From Rotaria macrura (taxonomy: Eukaryota; Rotifera; Eurotatoria; Philodinida; Philodinidae), in assembly GCA_900239685.1 (NCBI GenBank), contig OENT01000618.1, positions 1 to 64,000 on the forward strand: a stretch of 64,000 bases of DNA, in the 5' to 3' direction. This document shows positions 37,841 to 49,894 of this stretch, piece by piece. Numbering within the stretch: position 1 is the first letter of the stretch; each line of letters opens with the position of its first letter. Under the pieces are notes generated by a model that was given only the letters and a program-made list of their open reading frames with translations, searched no databases and had not been told where the DNA came from. The position numbers and the translations under genes were made by a program.

Positions 37841-38786
37841 GTACACAATTACATCCAAAAAACTAGTGAGTAAAAAGTATACTGGGACATTAGATACAGC
37901 TTTACATATTCTAGATGTATTTTTATTGAGTTTCAAAGGTTTTGATTGCTCTCAATGAATTTTTGTTAAAGAATAAATTTCGATAAATAGTCATTCGATT
38001 GTGGTACCTCGTGATATCAACTTATTGCTTTTGGAACTCCATGCATAGAATCAGAAACGAGTTTAGGCTAACAGATTCATTTGGTTTCAAGCGTTTATAA
38101 AGATTTCCATGATTCTGGACCCCATGAATCGTTTTTGAAGAGAAAATAATGATGTTGTCGCGTATAGTTCTATATAAGTCGTTGTTTGAGAGAACTATCT
38201 GTCTTCTGCCCATAAACGAAGCTAATGTGTGTTGATTCAGTGGCTTCTGACTGGGAGCGTGTGAACTTTGGTGAGAATATGGGTGTGACTAGAAAGAGAA
38301 ATTCATATCCACAACCACACTCACATTTTCATCAAATTAATACCTTGACATTTACAAAAAGGGATTTTTGTCATCGATTTCTGGACTCTTTCTCATATCG
38401 ATCTTTATGAAGCTGTGCATCAATTTTTCTTATTTAGTTCGATGTAAGAATTTCAATGCTACATGAGATAAGTCATAAGGTTCATTCATCGAAGGATCAT
38501 ATCTTAATCCAAACTTTAAAACTATGAACAAAAACCACTTAGACTATTCAAACGAATTACCTACTCATATTCGAATTGCAAGGATCCATGAGAAATTTCA
38601 ATATGGACTCATCGAATGAAGGACAGCTAATATTGTTACTTTCACGTCAGCCTATTGATTGTATATGTATAGCAATCAATACGATCGTATCGAATATTGC
38701 ATTAAATTGATTAGAAATCAGTAAATGTTACTTGCTTCTCAAGTTTGTTTTCCACGGTGATTAGAACATATTCTATCGATTGGCTA
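37841..38786. other. Spacer between two mobile elements
   Basis: No gene supported. Open frames on both strands at 38022-38410 are short and have no recognised motif. Confidence 0.4.
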
Positions 38787-39921
38787 CCCAGGTCAGACAG
38801 AATGGTCCGTATACTGGCGTAAACCGATAGAAAACGGGTGCTTTATGGGGTTCCGTCAGTTTTCGTTTACACGTATCCGCATACAGTCTAATTACGGATG
38901 AATTACGGACAGTTTTACGGAACAATTTACCGAGTTCGATATACGCCTCCGTAACGGATACCGTTTCCGTATCGTTTTGATTCCGTTTTCAATCATAAAT
39001 TGTCTAATACTTCTGAGCATTCCAGCAAGTATTTTTTATTTGTAAATATTTATTTCCTTATTCAGAAATGAACAAATTAAAAAAATTGCAACTAGAATAA
39101 ATTAAAAGATTTATGTTACTTGAAAGCATCTCATATAGCGTCATCTATACCAAAAAAAAGTGAAATAATCCTACATTAAGCTTTCTAATTAAAAATGAAA
39201 AATTATTTCAGATCAAATATAAATTTCTAACTTAAATTGAATTTTTTATTAGTTTCATTCATTCATTGGCACGAAAATATCTAGANGTTCTCGCTTCTAT
39301 TTGGTTCTCTTGTGTTTTATCTTTTTACTCTATATGTTCTTTTTTCAATTTGCTACTTCCTTTTATTAAATCTCTTAGATAAATATAAACGGATAGGCTT
39401 GATTTGATGTTTACGACTGAATATGGTCGCGAAAAAAGAAGAGAAAGATATGATAAACGAAATGCTGCACGTCGAAGTAAAAGATTAGAAAAAAAATCAT
39501 GTGAAATATCTAGATTTTACCCGAGCAATGCAAATACGAAAATAAATTAGTAAATATGAAGAGAAACTGATAATGTTAGACCCAAGTAAACGACACGCTA
39601 CAATAAAAATGATAGGTTGAGAGAAAATAAAAAACGTAACTGTAAATCAGACAAAATACGTCGTTTTTACGGAAGTATACTGCAACAATACGGTGCAATA
39701 TGGTTGACCGTATTCTATCTGTAATATATGGAAAAACAGTCATATACGGACCGTATAAGATACGGATAGAATACGGGCCGTACAACTGCCTCCACTCATA
39801 CGTAGTAATACGGACCAAAACGGTCGGTATTTACTCCATAAACTGCCGTAAAGAGTCCGCTTTTTTCCCTTTTACTGTCAGAAAACGGACCGTAACCGGT
39901 ATCCGTTTTGATCGACCTGGG
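38787..39921. mobile_element. 1.1-kb non-autonomous element with CCGTATxxACGG-type repeat ends
   Basis: The left end CCCAGGTCAGACAG (38787) and the right end read inward CCCAGGTCGATCAAAACGG (from 39921) are inverted repeats. TA lies directly outside both ends. The first about 200 bp and last about 250 bp are packed with words such as CCGTATAC, CCGTAAAC and ATACGGACCGTAT in both orientations, while the core is AT-rich. No transposase frame. One ambiguous base (n) lies at 39286. It shares terminal CCAGGTCGA and internal words with the 296-bp insert at 31430-31725. Confidence 0.75.
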
Positions 39922-40704
39922 TAGACATATGATATTCAAAAGCAAAAGTAATTTTCTATTAGTGTTTAGAAAAACACTGTTTTTATCATCTGCAATAGGA
40001 AACTTACTGGCAAATTCAGCTCTGTTTCCTATGGTGGTTTCATTCTGGTGGGTCTTTCCATGTATTAGATTAAAAAAAGCTTTTCTTTCTTTGAATACTC
40101 ACCTGTATGTAGAGGAGACTCAAAAGCTCACGTGAGATTTCGTTGGTTTTGTGAAAAACATATATAATCCGGTTTTCAGAGGATTTTTCTGGGATTAGAC
40201 ATAAAATTGACTCACGTAAATCAAATGAGATGGTTTCGAAGGTTGTATTGACAGTACCTTTTGGATACATCTCTGCTTTTCTTTTGTTCATTTTTGCCGA
40301 AGATAAATGGCGATAAAGCCCGTTGATCGTACCCGAATGAATTTGATGTTATTTTTCGTAAATGCGATTTCGACGATATTTCGATTAGAAAAAAAATCGT
40401 TACGTATATAGCTATATTTTTTCGTCTTTTTATTTTTATATATTTTATATATGTAATTTATCGAACTTGCCATCCTTACTCAGAAGCTAGCGGCATCTAT
40501 CTGTACGAGTTTATCATTCGTTCATGATTAGTACAATCACATGAATGGGAAACAACCAATGGAACAAAGGACTATTTCATCCGGTCTGTTTCTTTTTCCC
40601 CTCAACTCGTCAAAAGTTTTTTTCTTCTTCTTCTCCTTTCATTCTTCTCTTACATATTTCGAATCCTTTGTTTCTAAATTTCTTTTCCATTTGTGCATGT
40701 GCTC
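39922..40704. other. Upstream region of the DCP1 gene
   Basis: No coding sequence supported. The last 150 bp before the start codon are pyrimidine-rich on the plus strand (about 40590-40690), fitting a 5' leader or promoter region, but no specific element can be named. Confidence 0.4.
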
Positions 40705-42488
40705 ATGCTAGACGATAAACAATCGTCCATCGTCCGTCCAAGAGCTGTACCTCCTATGTTTACACCTGTTTTAACACAAAATTCACAATCATCAACAACA
40801 ATGCAAAATACTAATCGATTATCACAACAAGCTTTTACTGAAATCGGTACAATGATTCGTAAGCATGATCGTGATGCAACACGTTTATGTGATTGTATAG
40901 GTCAAGTGAAAGTTTTTTCATACAATTCAATTGAATTACGTTGGGAAAATTCACCTAACATCGAAGGTAACTTAGGAGTTTATGAAAGACAACAAATTAT
41001 AAATAATAAAGTGTTTCCATCGTATGCATTTGCTATTATACATGGAGATAAATATCATTTACAACCCATTACATCGGATATGGTACAGCATGCTGATAAA
41101 TTGCGTTTATTCTATGAAGTTGCTCGTAATGATCGTCGTGAAGTTTTTTGTTTACATTTTTTAACTGAGCCTGAATGTCTTCGATTAAGCACATTACTTG
41201 GACGATATATTCAATTGTTGCGTAGTATGGAAGAACAACAACAGCAACAAGCTCGTACTATGCCATCTTCGATGCCTGTTGAGCCTCAAGCACAACCGAA
41301 TGGACAAATTTCATCGTCTATCACTGTTCAACAAACACCAGCAACTGTTTATCGACAACAAATGCCACAACAGCCGCAGATCATGGTACGTTTTTAAGCA
41401 TTACATTTTAGGATTCTATTTTTTGCGAAAATAAGGTTATGCTCTATTTTATTCTCTGAAGAAAAATTCTAGACGATCAGGTACTTGACTGTCTGCTAGT
41501 TATCTACGTGAATTATTAAAAGTGAGTAGCCAAAATGTTATCGAGAAGCGTCAATGCGGTATTCTGATTTATCTGGTTATGCTACTTTCCTCAGCATATT
41601 GTCAGATAGCTCACACGTTTAAGCAACAAGAGTTGATTTCCTTTTCAATCGAAAGGAAAATAATGAATACTTCAGTTCATTCTCACATTCGTCAGAAATG
41701 ATTCCGATGACAAAAAAATTAATTCACATTAGGAAGTGATGACCTCTGTTATGTCGAGCGGAGAATTGATCGTCGTAGAACTTAACAATTAACTTTCTGA
41801 AAGAAAAGATGCCTTTGTAAAATGATAGCTAACACCACTTGAATTTTGAATATTTCAGTTGTCCAATCAAGCACCACCTCAATTCGCACCGTCTCATGTT
41901 AATCATTCTCAAACTCCAACTCGTTTAACAACACCGTCAAACGTAGTTCTACAACAGCAACATCCAATTAATGTTTATCCACCACCCATACCCATTGATC
42001 TCACTCAAACAAACCTAACACGTAGGACTCCAACAATTCCAACGGCATTGATCGGTCTAGCTGAAGTTCCGAAAACCATGGAGCAAACTCCATTTCCTCC
42101 TTCACCTGTGCCAATAACAAATGGAAATAGCAATAATACAGAAGATCCAACATCATCACTCAAACGGCTTCTCAATATTCGTGGTCAAAATGCATTAGAA
42201 AATCTTTCACTCGATGATAGTAGTTCAGTTTTTACTAAACAACAAACTCAACCTAATCTACTTGATCTTATGCCACCATCTGCATTTGAACCTATAACAG
42301 CTACACCACCGTCGCCTGTTGTAGCTATTGGTGCTGAACGTACGAAACATCGCTTGTCAACACAATTACCACCTATCATGAGTCGTGAACATTTTCGTAA
42401 TGTTCTTCTTCATCTTGTTCAAAATGATGATCATTTTCTTGATATTATCTATCAAGCATGTCTTACTCATCCACCCACATCACAATAA
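40705..42488 (+). CDS. DCP1: mRNA-decapping enzyme subunit DCP1
   Basis: Two exons, 40705-41385 and 41859-42488, are joined in phase 0 over a 473-bp GT-AG intron to give about 436 residues. The N-terminal EVH1-like domain spans about residues 38-180: LSQQAFTEIGTMIRKHDRD, then CIGQVKVFSYNS, WENSPNIEGNLGVYERQ, YAFAIIHGDKYHLQPIT, LRLFYEVARNDRREVFCLHF and a closing helix ECLRLSTLLGRYIQLL. This domain activates the decapping enzyme DCP2 in cytoplasmic P-bodies, committing mRNA to 5'-3' decay. A long glutamine/proline-rich linker follows, with a DCP1 short motif (SSLKRLLNI, about residue 325). The C-terminal trimerisation helix is at the end (SREHFRNVLLHLVQNDDHFL). The start is the first ATG in frame; a second one 21 codons on (MFTPVLTQ) is possible. 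Looks intact. Confidence 0.9.
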
Positions 42489-43273
42489 ATCTAAACTGTT
42501 GCATGTATACCCATTTCTCGTTTGTTTGTTTGCGTTTCTTTTCTATCGTCTTCGTATATTATTTGTCTATACGTTTATCGTATTTGTTTGTCATTACAAA
42601 ACAAAGACAAATCATCCTTCTCTTCATAAGCAATGAAACAAAATTTATTCGTGTTTGCGTTGTTTGTTTTTGTTTTCATCTGTTCAGATTTCAATATCAA
42701 ACCTATGCTTTGAATCTGGTTTATTAGTGAATAATCAATGCTTTTTCGAATGATTGAATATGTTTAAGATTTTCTTTCTTAAAATTGAAGTATCAAGGTT
42801 TATTCTTTCGCAAATCAATGTGCTTCAATTTGAAGTGACCAGGATTATTAGTAAAATTCAAAGATATGTTTATTGAGCACATCCATAAATTCTAACAAAT
42901 CGGCAATTTTATCAGATACGTACCTATCATTCAATTAAGTAAAGAACGAATTTGATTTTCTTTGAAGAAAAAAAAAACGTATGCTAAGGATTTTTAATTT
43001 GGTTCTCCAGTAAGATACACTTTTCAATAGAGCGTATGAACCTATTTACTAAGTACTGTAAAATCGGGTCGGATAAACAATAAAATGCTTACTATTCTAT
43101 CATTACTCGCAAAGTTCAACATACAGATAAATGTATTTAGGTATTCTTCGATTGCTGATGTTCTCAAGGATTGTTTTGTATAAATTTTATTGGAAAAAAA
43201 AACAAACAACAAACGTATAACTGTTTAATCTCTAGCAATCAATTAATGTTGAATTTCGTTTTCTTCGTATTAT
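42489..43273. other. Spacer between convergent DCP1 and BOLA1
   Basis: It contains the 3' ends of two convergent genes. Open frames just after the DCP1 stop are shadows of low-complexity sequence. No other feature recognised. Confidence 0.45.
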
Positions 43274-43756
43274 CTACACATTTTCATTGGTATTAGTTTG
43301 TGTTAATTTTTCTTTTATGAGTTGATCAGTTTGTTCACTTAATTCTTTAATTTGGCCACCAAGACAAGGTGGTGTACGATATTTGTCTTGTAATTTAAGT
43401 CCACGATTAAAACTATCGTACCATAGTGTTGGATTTGGTGTCAATAAACTTAATGCATGTATTTTATGTTCTTTAACGATATCTTTAACTAGATCATTTA
43501 AACGACGATGTCGTTCAAGCATTGGCATTGATTCGAATTCATGCGTTACAACAGTCAATTGTAAATGAGTTTCTTTGCCTGGTTTGAAACCATTATGTTT
43601 ATAACTTTCATTGAGAAGTTCAACATGATACGGTTTCAAATAGGACTTTTCAATAGTTTCTTTTATTAAAGCACATACAGGACCGGGCTTAGTTGATGTT
43701 AAACGAATTTGTACGAATGAACTTTGTAATGTTTGAAAAAGTTTACCAGTAAACAT
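43274..43756 (-). CDS. BOLA1: BolA-like protein 1, mitochondrial
   Basis: A single exon of 160 residues from the ATG at 43754-43756. Residues 1-20 (MFTGKLFQTLQSSFVQIRLT) are basic, hydroxylated and free of acids, as in a mitochondrial targeting peptide. The BolA domain covers about residues 25-110: GPVCALIKETIEKSY, then VELLNESYKHNG, the central GKETHLQLTVVTHEFESM and LERHRRLNDLVKDIVKEHKIHALSL. The H and the ESxxHN-type loop correspond to the residues that hold an iron-sulfur cluster with glutaredoxin 5. The last 50 residues are a hydrophilic extension (KYRTPPCLGGQIKELSEQ...). Human BOLA1 acts in mitochondria with GLRX5 in [2Fe-2S] handling. The gene is convergent with DCP1 and divergent from KIFBP. 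Upstream in-frame non-ATG codons extend the frame but are not needed. Confidence 0.9.
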   Translation of the reverse strand: MFTGKLFQTLQSSFVQIRLTSTKPGPVCALIKETIEKSYLKPYHVELLNESYKHNGFKPGKETHLQLTVVTHEFESMPMLERHRRLNDLVKDIVKEHKIHALSLLTPNPTLWYDSFNRGLKLQDKYRTPPCLGGQIKELSEQTDQLIKEKLTQTNTNENV

Positions 43757-44231
43757 TATAAAATGAATCGATCGATGATGCACTAAAAATATCAACAGGT
43801 CTATAGGTACAATAATTCATTGGTTAGTAATCTATGAGAAATCTGATTGAACATCATGATTGCATGACATCGTTGAATAGACTTTTATTCATTTTCTCGA
43901 CTGAAATTTGTTTTCGATCGATTTGGGATAAATCGAACTGGACGTTTCATAAATAGATGTCACTAGTTTCTAAAAAGTTGCCCCATTCGTTGTAAGAAAA
44001 CGATGTATGGAAGGATAAAAATTTATTTCAACACCTATTTTGTTTTTGAAACTCTATATTGAATCAGATTAGGTATACGGAAATGATTTCATTGCTACCG
44101 ATCTTTAATTATTATATTCATGGATAAGATTCTTGTTTAACTATCGAATCTTAAATTTTGTATTCCATTTTTTACCCGAAGTTAATTTTTCATCTGTTGC
44201 ACATCTCCATAAAATATTGTAAATTCTAGAT
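43757..44231. promoter_or_regulatory. Shared upstream region of divergent BOLA1 and KIFBP
   Basis: Only 475 bp separate the two start codons, so both promoters must lie here or overlap. The KIFBP start is preceded five bases upstream by a pyrimidine-plus-AG (ATTCTAG), which could be a spliced-leader acceptor, since bdelloids add a spliced leader to many mRNAs. No specific promoter motif is claimed. Confidence 0.4.
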
Positions 44232-47200
44232 ATGACATTCCTCGAACGATATTTGATAGCAATCGATAAATGTTATGTGCAAAGTTTAAACAATCCAGAG
44301 AATGAACCATATAAATCGAAATATGAAGCGAGAAAACTATTTGAAGAATTACATGAAGAAAATCTCAATGAAGAATCGGATCTTATGAAAAAAGAATTCG
44401 AAACTCTGGATCTCATCGAAGAAAATGATAAGCTAAAATTCATTACCATAAAACCAGATGAACAGCCTTATGAATCATCTGGTAAGAATAACTTCAACAG
44501 AAATGTTAGAAAGATTAAGTAGAAGAAAATTCTTGAGCGATCGTATAATGCTATTGAATTGAATAAGAATAAAATTTTACTTTGATTTATTTTAGTTTCA
44601 AAAAAACATCGTTATTTAGTTAAATTATTACTAGATTATCATGTCGGTACTATCTATAGCGATACAGAAGAGAAAAATGAAGGGGAACTTCTTCTACGTT
44701 TAATTTTAACAACTATTGAACAAGCACTTTGTCATTCATTGATTCGTTCTCTGGCATTAAATATAATGAATCAATTAATTCTTATTCGTACATCCTATGA
44801 AAACTATAATGATGCTATTGAATTAGCTAAACAAGCTGAAAATCTTTATAATCAATGTTCATCATTTGAATCCTATGTTCTACGTGAATTGATTCATATT
44901 GATACATCGATTAAACCTAATGAACGTCATGAAGAATTCGAACAAATCTATACGCATACATTATTCTATCTTGCACAAATCTATGGAAAATTGAATGATA
45001 AACATAAGTCAGCTATGTATTGTCGTTTAACACTTGAACGTCAATTAGCAATGTTTAATCAACATACAAAAAAACATTTCGATCCATTAGATTGGGCAAC
45101 GAATTGTGCTACACTTTCACAATATTATATGACAAATCATGATTATGCTACAACTCGACATTGTCTTTTATGTGCTGATAAAATGTTAGAAAATGTGATA
45201 GCAAATGATAATTTACCAGAACGAACAGCCAGTTTTAAACGATGTTGGATTAAATATGCTGTCAATTTATTGAGTAAGATTGTTCGAATCGACAGTAGAC
45301 ATGTCATTAATATGATCGAATCTAGTTCCAAGAACTTTGCCTATATTTTATCAGCACAATGACGAAAAGAAAACTTTCCCTCAACTGATAACCACATGTA
45401 CGATTAGACTTGTCTGAGTGCTGTTATAATCAACAAAAAACGATGTCGAATATCTATCAATTACTTTCTTGTCTTTTTGTTTTTTGTTCACTCATACTTC
45501 CTGATTAAAGTGTAATGCAGCTGGAAAAGTTCAATTATGTAAAGAAGAAAAATTCTCTTTCGAATTAATTTACATGATTATGCAATCTTATGCCTACGAG
45601 AAGAACTAGTAGCTCATCGAAGGGATTCAGAAAATTACTTTCGAATTAGTAGAGTTCAGATCGTCGAAAAAAAAGAAAACTTCTTCGATTTCTTCATGAA
45701 AGCATGTGGAAGTTCTACTGAGAAATACTTAGTTGATGGTAGTACGTCCATTATTAGATAAGCAATATTTTCTTCTTCAGAACTATACATTTCGAATTGT
45801 TGCGTAAAAATCTGGTAGCAGTCTTTCTCTTGACATTTTTGGTCAAGATTCAAAGATGTAAGATTGGATGATAGAGAGATCGGGAGTTTCGGCCCTGTTC
45901 GAAAGTGACCTCGAAGTTCAAAAACAGTTTTTTTTTTAAATTCATTGTTACATATCGTGGCGTTAAGCAGTACGACGTCCTGCTAAATACTCCGATATGT
46001 TTGAAATATGAATTTAACATCTTGCTGTTGGTAATTCCAAGAAACATCTAAGTATTATTAGTCTAACTAAATAATCTATCAACGTGCTCGAGTTCGATTG
46101 ATGGCAGAATATTCAAATTCATTTTCTAGTTTCTATTTAGTAATTAGAGCGCTGATAACTTTCTTCTTAGAATTTATATGCATGGATCTCTTTAATACTT
46201 CTGACTCTGTCATAGTGAGACACGTTTTCTAATATAGATTGTTACACGATAAAATTGACATTGGCATTCACGATGCTGTGAAGCACCAGGAAACAGTATG
46301 TGAGAGAAATATCTGAGTTTAGAAAATTGATCTAGAAAACAATTAACCAGTACCGCACAATTGAAGTATGATTTTCTTTTGAGACCTAATAACTATTTGC
46401 ATATCTCTAAAACAAAACGTTTCCCAGAGGGTTTTGAAATCGTCACTAACAATTAAATATTAATCAATGAGTGTAAAAATTGAATCTAAATAAAAACTTC
46501 TAGGTGATTCATCTGATCGTCTTCTTCAAGCAGCCGATCGTGATGTTACGCCGAATGAAATCGTTCGATCATCATTAACATCACAATTTCAATTCGAACT
46601 ATCCCCACTACCATCACCTCGAATAACATGTTCATATGTACTTGATTATGAACAAGCACGACAAGTATTTCTATTTGCTATGGAGAAAATCAATTCAGCT
46701 AAATCATTCTATATTCTCGATGGTTATGTAACTGATCATGTTGAATTATGTCAAGATACAAGTCAATTATATTTGAAATTAATATTTTTCGAATCGAAAA
46801 TTGATCGTAAATGTAAAATGCACAAACGTCGTATCGATTTATTATCATTTCTATGTAAAGAAATTAGTGAAGAACATTATTTATATTTAATACGACAATT
46901 ACTATTTGAACAAGGTGAATGTTATTCAATGTTACTTGATCTTAAATTAGAACAAAAGAATGATGTCGATTGTAAAAAGACAAGTGAAAAATTAACTAAT
47001 TTAATTCAATTAGGTATATCAACATTTGAACATTTTCTATCAACGATGAATGATAAAAAAACAAATGAAACACCTGAAACATATGCAGATGAATATATAC
47101 GTGCTGTTTTATTAGCACATTTCTATATTGGAAGATTTCATTCGAAATCTATTCATGATCGTCATGAACATCTTCAATTAAGTTTAAATCAATATCAAAT

Positions 47201-47324
47201 TATTGTTGACTATGTTGATAAACACCCCAATGTAATTGATTATGTTGAACAAGAATATAATCTATGTAAAGAAATGATTCACTTATTACCATCAAAAATT
47301 GAAAAATTACGACAAATTAAATAG
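44232..47324 (+). CDS. KIFBP: KIF1-binding protein homologue
   Basis: Three exons, 44232-44481, 44596-45273 and 46504-47324, fit in phase (250, 678 and 821 nt) to give 582 residues; the human protein has 621. The N-terminal part (MTFLERYLIAIDKCY...) is followed by TPR-like helices (DAIELAKQAENLYN, HTLFYLAQIYGKLNDKHKSA, DWATNCATLSQYYM). The C-terminal half carries the family's hallmark FYILDGYVTDHVELCQD, FFESKIDRKCKMHKRRIDLL and IVDYVDKHPNVIDYVEQEY...CKEMIHLLPSKIEKLR. KIFBP is cytoplasmic, binds the motor domains of selected kinesins (KIF1, KIF15, KIF18 types), keeps them off microtubules, and is needed for axon growth in vertebrates. The second intron is 1230 bp, far longer than its neighbours; the frame stays open for 88 nt past the chosen donor (GTAAGA at 45274), but the phase and family match favour splicing there. 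Appears intact. Confidence 0.92.
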
Positions 47325-47576
47325 AAAAAAAAATGAAGATCTAGGTGTTTTTTTCTTGTTTTATTTCTGTAACTTATCGTATGAGAAACTATTTTCTTGT
47401 GATAGTGTTACTATCACAAGACGTATTACTTACGATTAAGTATACTAGTATGATTAGATAGTGATAAAAACTTTGATGTACTAAACATCGTTTCAGTGTA
47501 ATTCCTCATCTTCGGTTATCTCACAATCACCAATCACGTCGAATGATACAGTATGAACACGTGCCGTTGCTTGAGA

Positions 47577-48305
47577 TGTGCCAAATTCTTGAACATGTAA
47601 TCAAAAGTGACATTTTTTCCTCATGAAAGGTGTTTATTTTTGCGGATTTTCTAGACTTTAAAAGACCACACTGTCCCGATCTATTCGAAACTGCTGTTGC
47701 TATCTGCGATACTCAAAATAAAGGTTTCAGATTTGACTGAAAATTGGAATTTTGAAATGTTTTTTGATCGAATCATCCTGAACCCCACTCAATTTTAGAC
47801 TTGGATTTTTCAGTAACCAAAATCTTAAAATAGATTTGGAAAGAGCTTTCAAAAAGGAACACAGCCGACGTAAAAAGTTGATGCCAGTTTAATAACTCTC
47901 AATGTTGGGTATGTGTTATTGCTAACAGGGTACAACTAATTCCTTTAATTTCAAATGAGATTTTCAAATATTTGCAACATTGAGAGTTATTAAGCCGACA
48001 TTGATTTTTTCTGTCGGTTGTGTTCATTTTTGAAAGCTCTCTCCAAATCTATTTTAAGATTTTGGTTACTGAAAAATCCAAGTCTAAAATTGAGTGGGGT
48101 TCAAGATGATTCGATCAAAAAACATTTCAAAATTCCAATTTTCAGTCAAATCTGAAACCTTTATTTTGAGTATCGCAGATAGCAACAGCAGTTTCGAATA
48201 GATCGGGACAGTGTGGTCTTTCAAAGTCTAGACAATTCGCAAAAAAACACATCCTTCACGAGGAAAAATTGGCATTTTTGATTACATGTTCGAGGATTTG
48301 ATGCA
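47577..48305. mobile_element. Foldback element with about 331-bp arms
   Basis: Arms at about 47577-47907 and 47975-48305 are inverted copies with no net length difference and only scattered mismatches; 67 bp lie between them. Landmarks are GAACATGTAATCAAAA at the outer end and AATAACTCTCAATGTTG at the inner end. No coding capacity. Arm similarity is high, so it is younger than the foldbacks at 30-34 kb. It lies between KIFBP and EXOSC3. Confidence 0.85.
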
Positions 48306-48498
48306 CTGCTAGTCACGGCTATATGCTCATCAGTATCATAGGGTTAGAAATAGCTTATTAGGTCGACCTGTTTTTGCTCTTGGATACAATTAGGACACAT
48401 GAGAATATTCAATACTACTCGCCTGCATGTAGCATTTTAGAAATTAAATTTCAAACCGAAAGTTTAAAAAAGTTCGATTTTAGATTTAACCTTGAAAT

Positions 48499-48520
48499 TA
48501 TATATATATATATATATATA
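48499..48520. repeat. (TA)n microsatellite
   Basis: An uninterrupted TA dinucleotide tract of about 11 units. Simple repeat between KIFBP and EXOSC3. Confidence 0.9.
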
Positions 48521-48917
48521 AATTATTCAATGACGTGTTCATCGATAACGGTAAATATATATTTTTTTAACATCCTAAATAATTGATACACTTGGATAAA
48601 TATCCGTCCGTATGTTATCTCAATATTTCAATCAATATTTATTTTCGAATGTTTATCTTCTTAGATCTTTGTTACCATTTAATCGAAGGAAAATGATCAC
48701 TTTTAAAAAGAAGTTTTTTCTCGTTATCATCTTTAATCCACGTCAGATTTTCGCTCGAGCTAGAACGATTATTATTCATTCGTTGTAATTCGTACCATGA
48801 GTAAAACCGGGTTGAATAAAAGTTTCCAAAGAATTTTGATTGAAATATTGAGGCAAAGCCGGGAATGATGCTTATAGTATTGCATTGTTGATAGCTTTTA
48901 TTTTTACTTCAAAATAG

Positions 48918-49641
48918 AAACCCCGATATTTCTTACCTGGCGAACGTGTGCCTGATTCATCTATCGTTCATACTCATGGCATCTATCATGATCCATCGTT
49001 GAACATATCAAAACGAGACCATTTTATCTCAAGACTACGTATATATGAACCCAAACAAAATGATTATGTCATCGGTATTGTTATTGTTCGTGCACCAGAT
49101 TTATTTCTTGTTGATATCAATAGTATTGAATCTGCTATATTGCCCGTACCATCCTTTGATAATGGTCGTTTACCATCACGCAATGCTATGAATCGTTTGA
49201 GTGTTGTTTACGCTCATGTTGTACGTACTGACTCATGGACACAAACAGAATTATCATGCCAAACACTTGATCGCGCAAAGAAAAGAAATGATTTCGGTCT
49301 TATCGATCAAGGAAATGTTCTTCGTTGCTCATTATTCCTATGTGAGAAATTACATCAATCACCATTAACAAATTGTTTGCATAGCATTGTAAAAAATTTT
49401 CGTATACGTATTGCACGAAACGGTTTTATATGGTATATGACTGATACGATTAATTCAATGATTGCTGTTAAAAATGTTCTATATGAACATGAATATGAAA
49501 ATAATATTGATTATTTAATTAATCTATATCATGGAACTATGACTAGACTTGAACAACAAGATATTAGTTTTGTTGAAATGAAACAAATACAACGAATAGT
49601 AAAAAAAGACGTTGAAATAAAAAAACCTGAACAGTCGAAAA

Positions 49642-49680
<39 letters not shown>

Positions 49681-49763
49681 CAGTTGGACGTTTACTTAAT
49701 CAAATTATCAAAGATATTCTTGATAAGATTGTTGATGAAATTGTAAACAATGAAAATAAATGA
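48918..49763 (+). CDS. EXOSC3: RNA exosome cap subunit RRP40 (EXOSC3-like), 5' exon not resolved
   Basis: The frame runs from an AG at 48916-48917 to the stop at 49761-49763, 281 residues. It opens KPRYFLPGERVPDS, matching the LPGE/PGD strand at the start of exosome cap proteins. It continues with YVIGIVIVRAPDLFLVDI (S1-domain start), NAMNRLSVVYAHVVRTD, then FGLIDQGNVLRCSLFLCEKL and FRIRIARNGFIWYMTDTINS, the KH region with the G-x-N-G-x-I-W signature of RRP40. RRP40 is one of three S1/KH proteins forming the RNA entry ring on the nuclear and cytoplasmic exosome. A polyasparagine run (12 residues) and a lysine-rich tail follow the KH domain, beyond the usual human length core. A TAG stop immediately precedes 48918 in frame, so the start codon must lie in an upstream exon that I could not identify. 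RRP4 or CSL4 are less good matches. Confidence 0.75.
49644..49679 (+). repeat. (AAT)n microsatellite within EXOSC3
   Basis: Twelve AAT units in frame, coding twelve asparagines in the C-terminal tail. Length is probably variable between copies. Confidence 0.9.
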
Positions 49764-49894
49764 AAATCGTCTTAGCCTATTTGTGAATAATTACTTTAAA
49801 AAAAATTGTTTTTTACTTGTATTTTCTTCTTTTGAATCTATGGAAAAAACAAATATGCGTTCGAAAATATTTTAGATTTTTCTTTTTTTCAATA

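Noticed and set aside
45274-45361. Open-frame continuation of the KIFBP second exon to a stop
   Set aside because: A consensus GTAAGA donor at 45274 joins in phase to the third exon, which carries the conserved KIFBP C-terminal half; read-through would lose that half.
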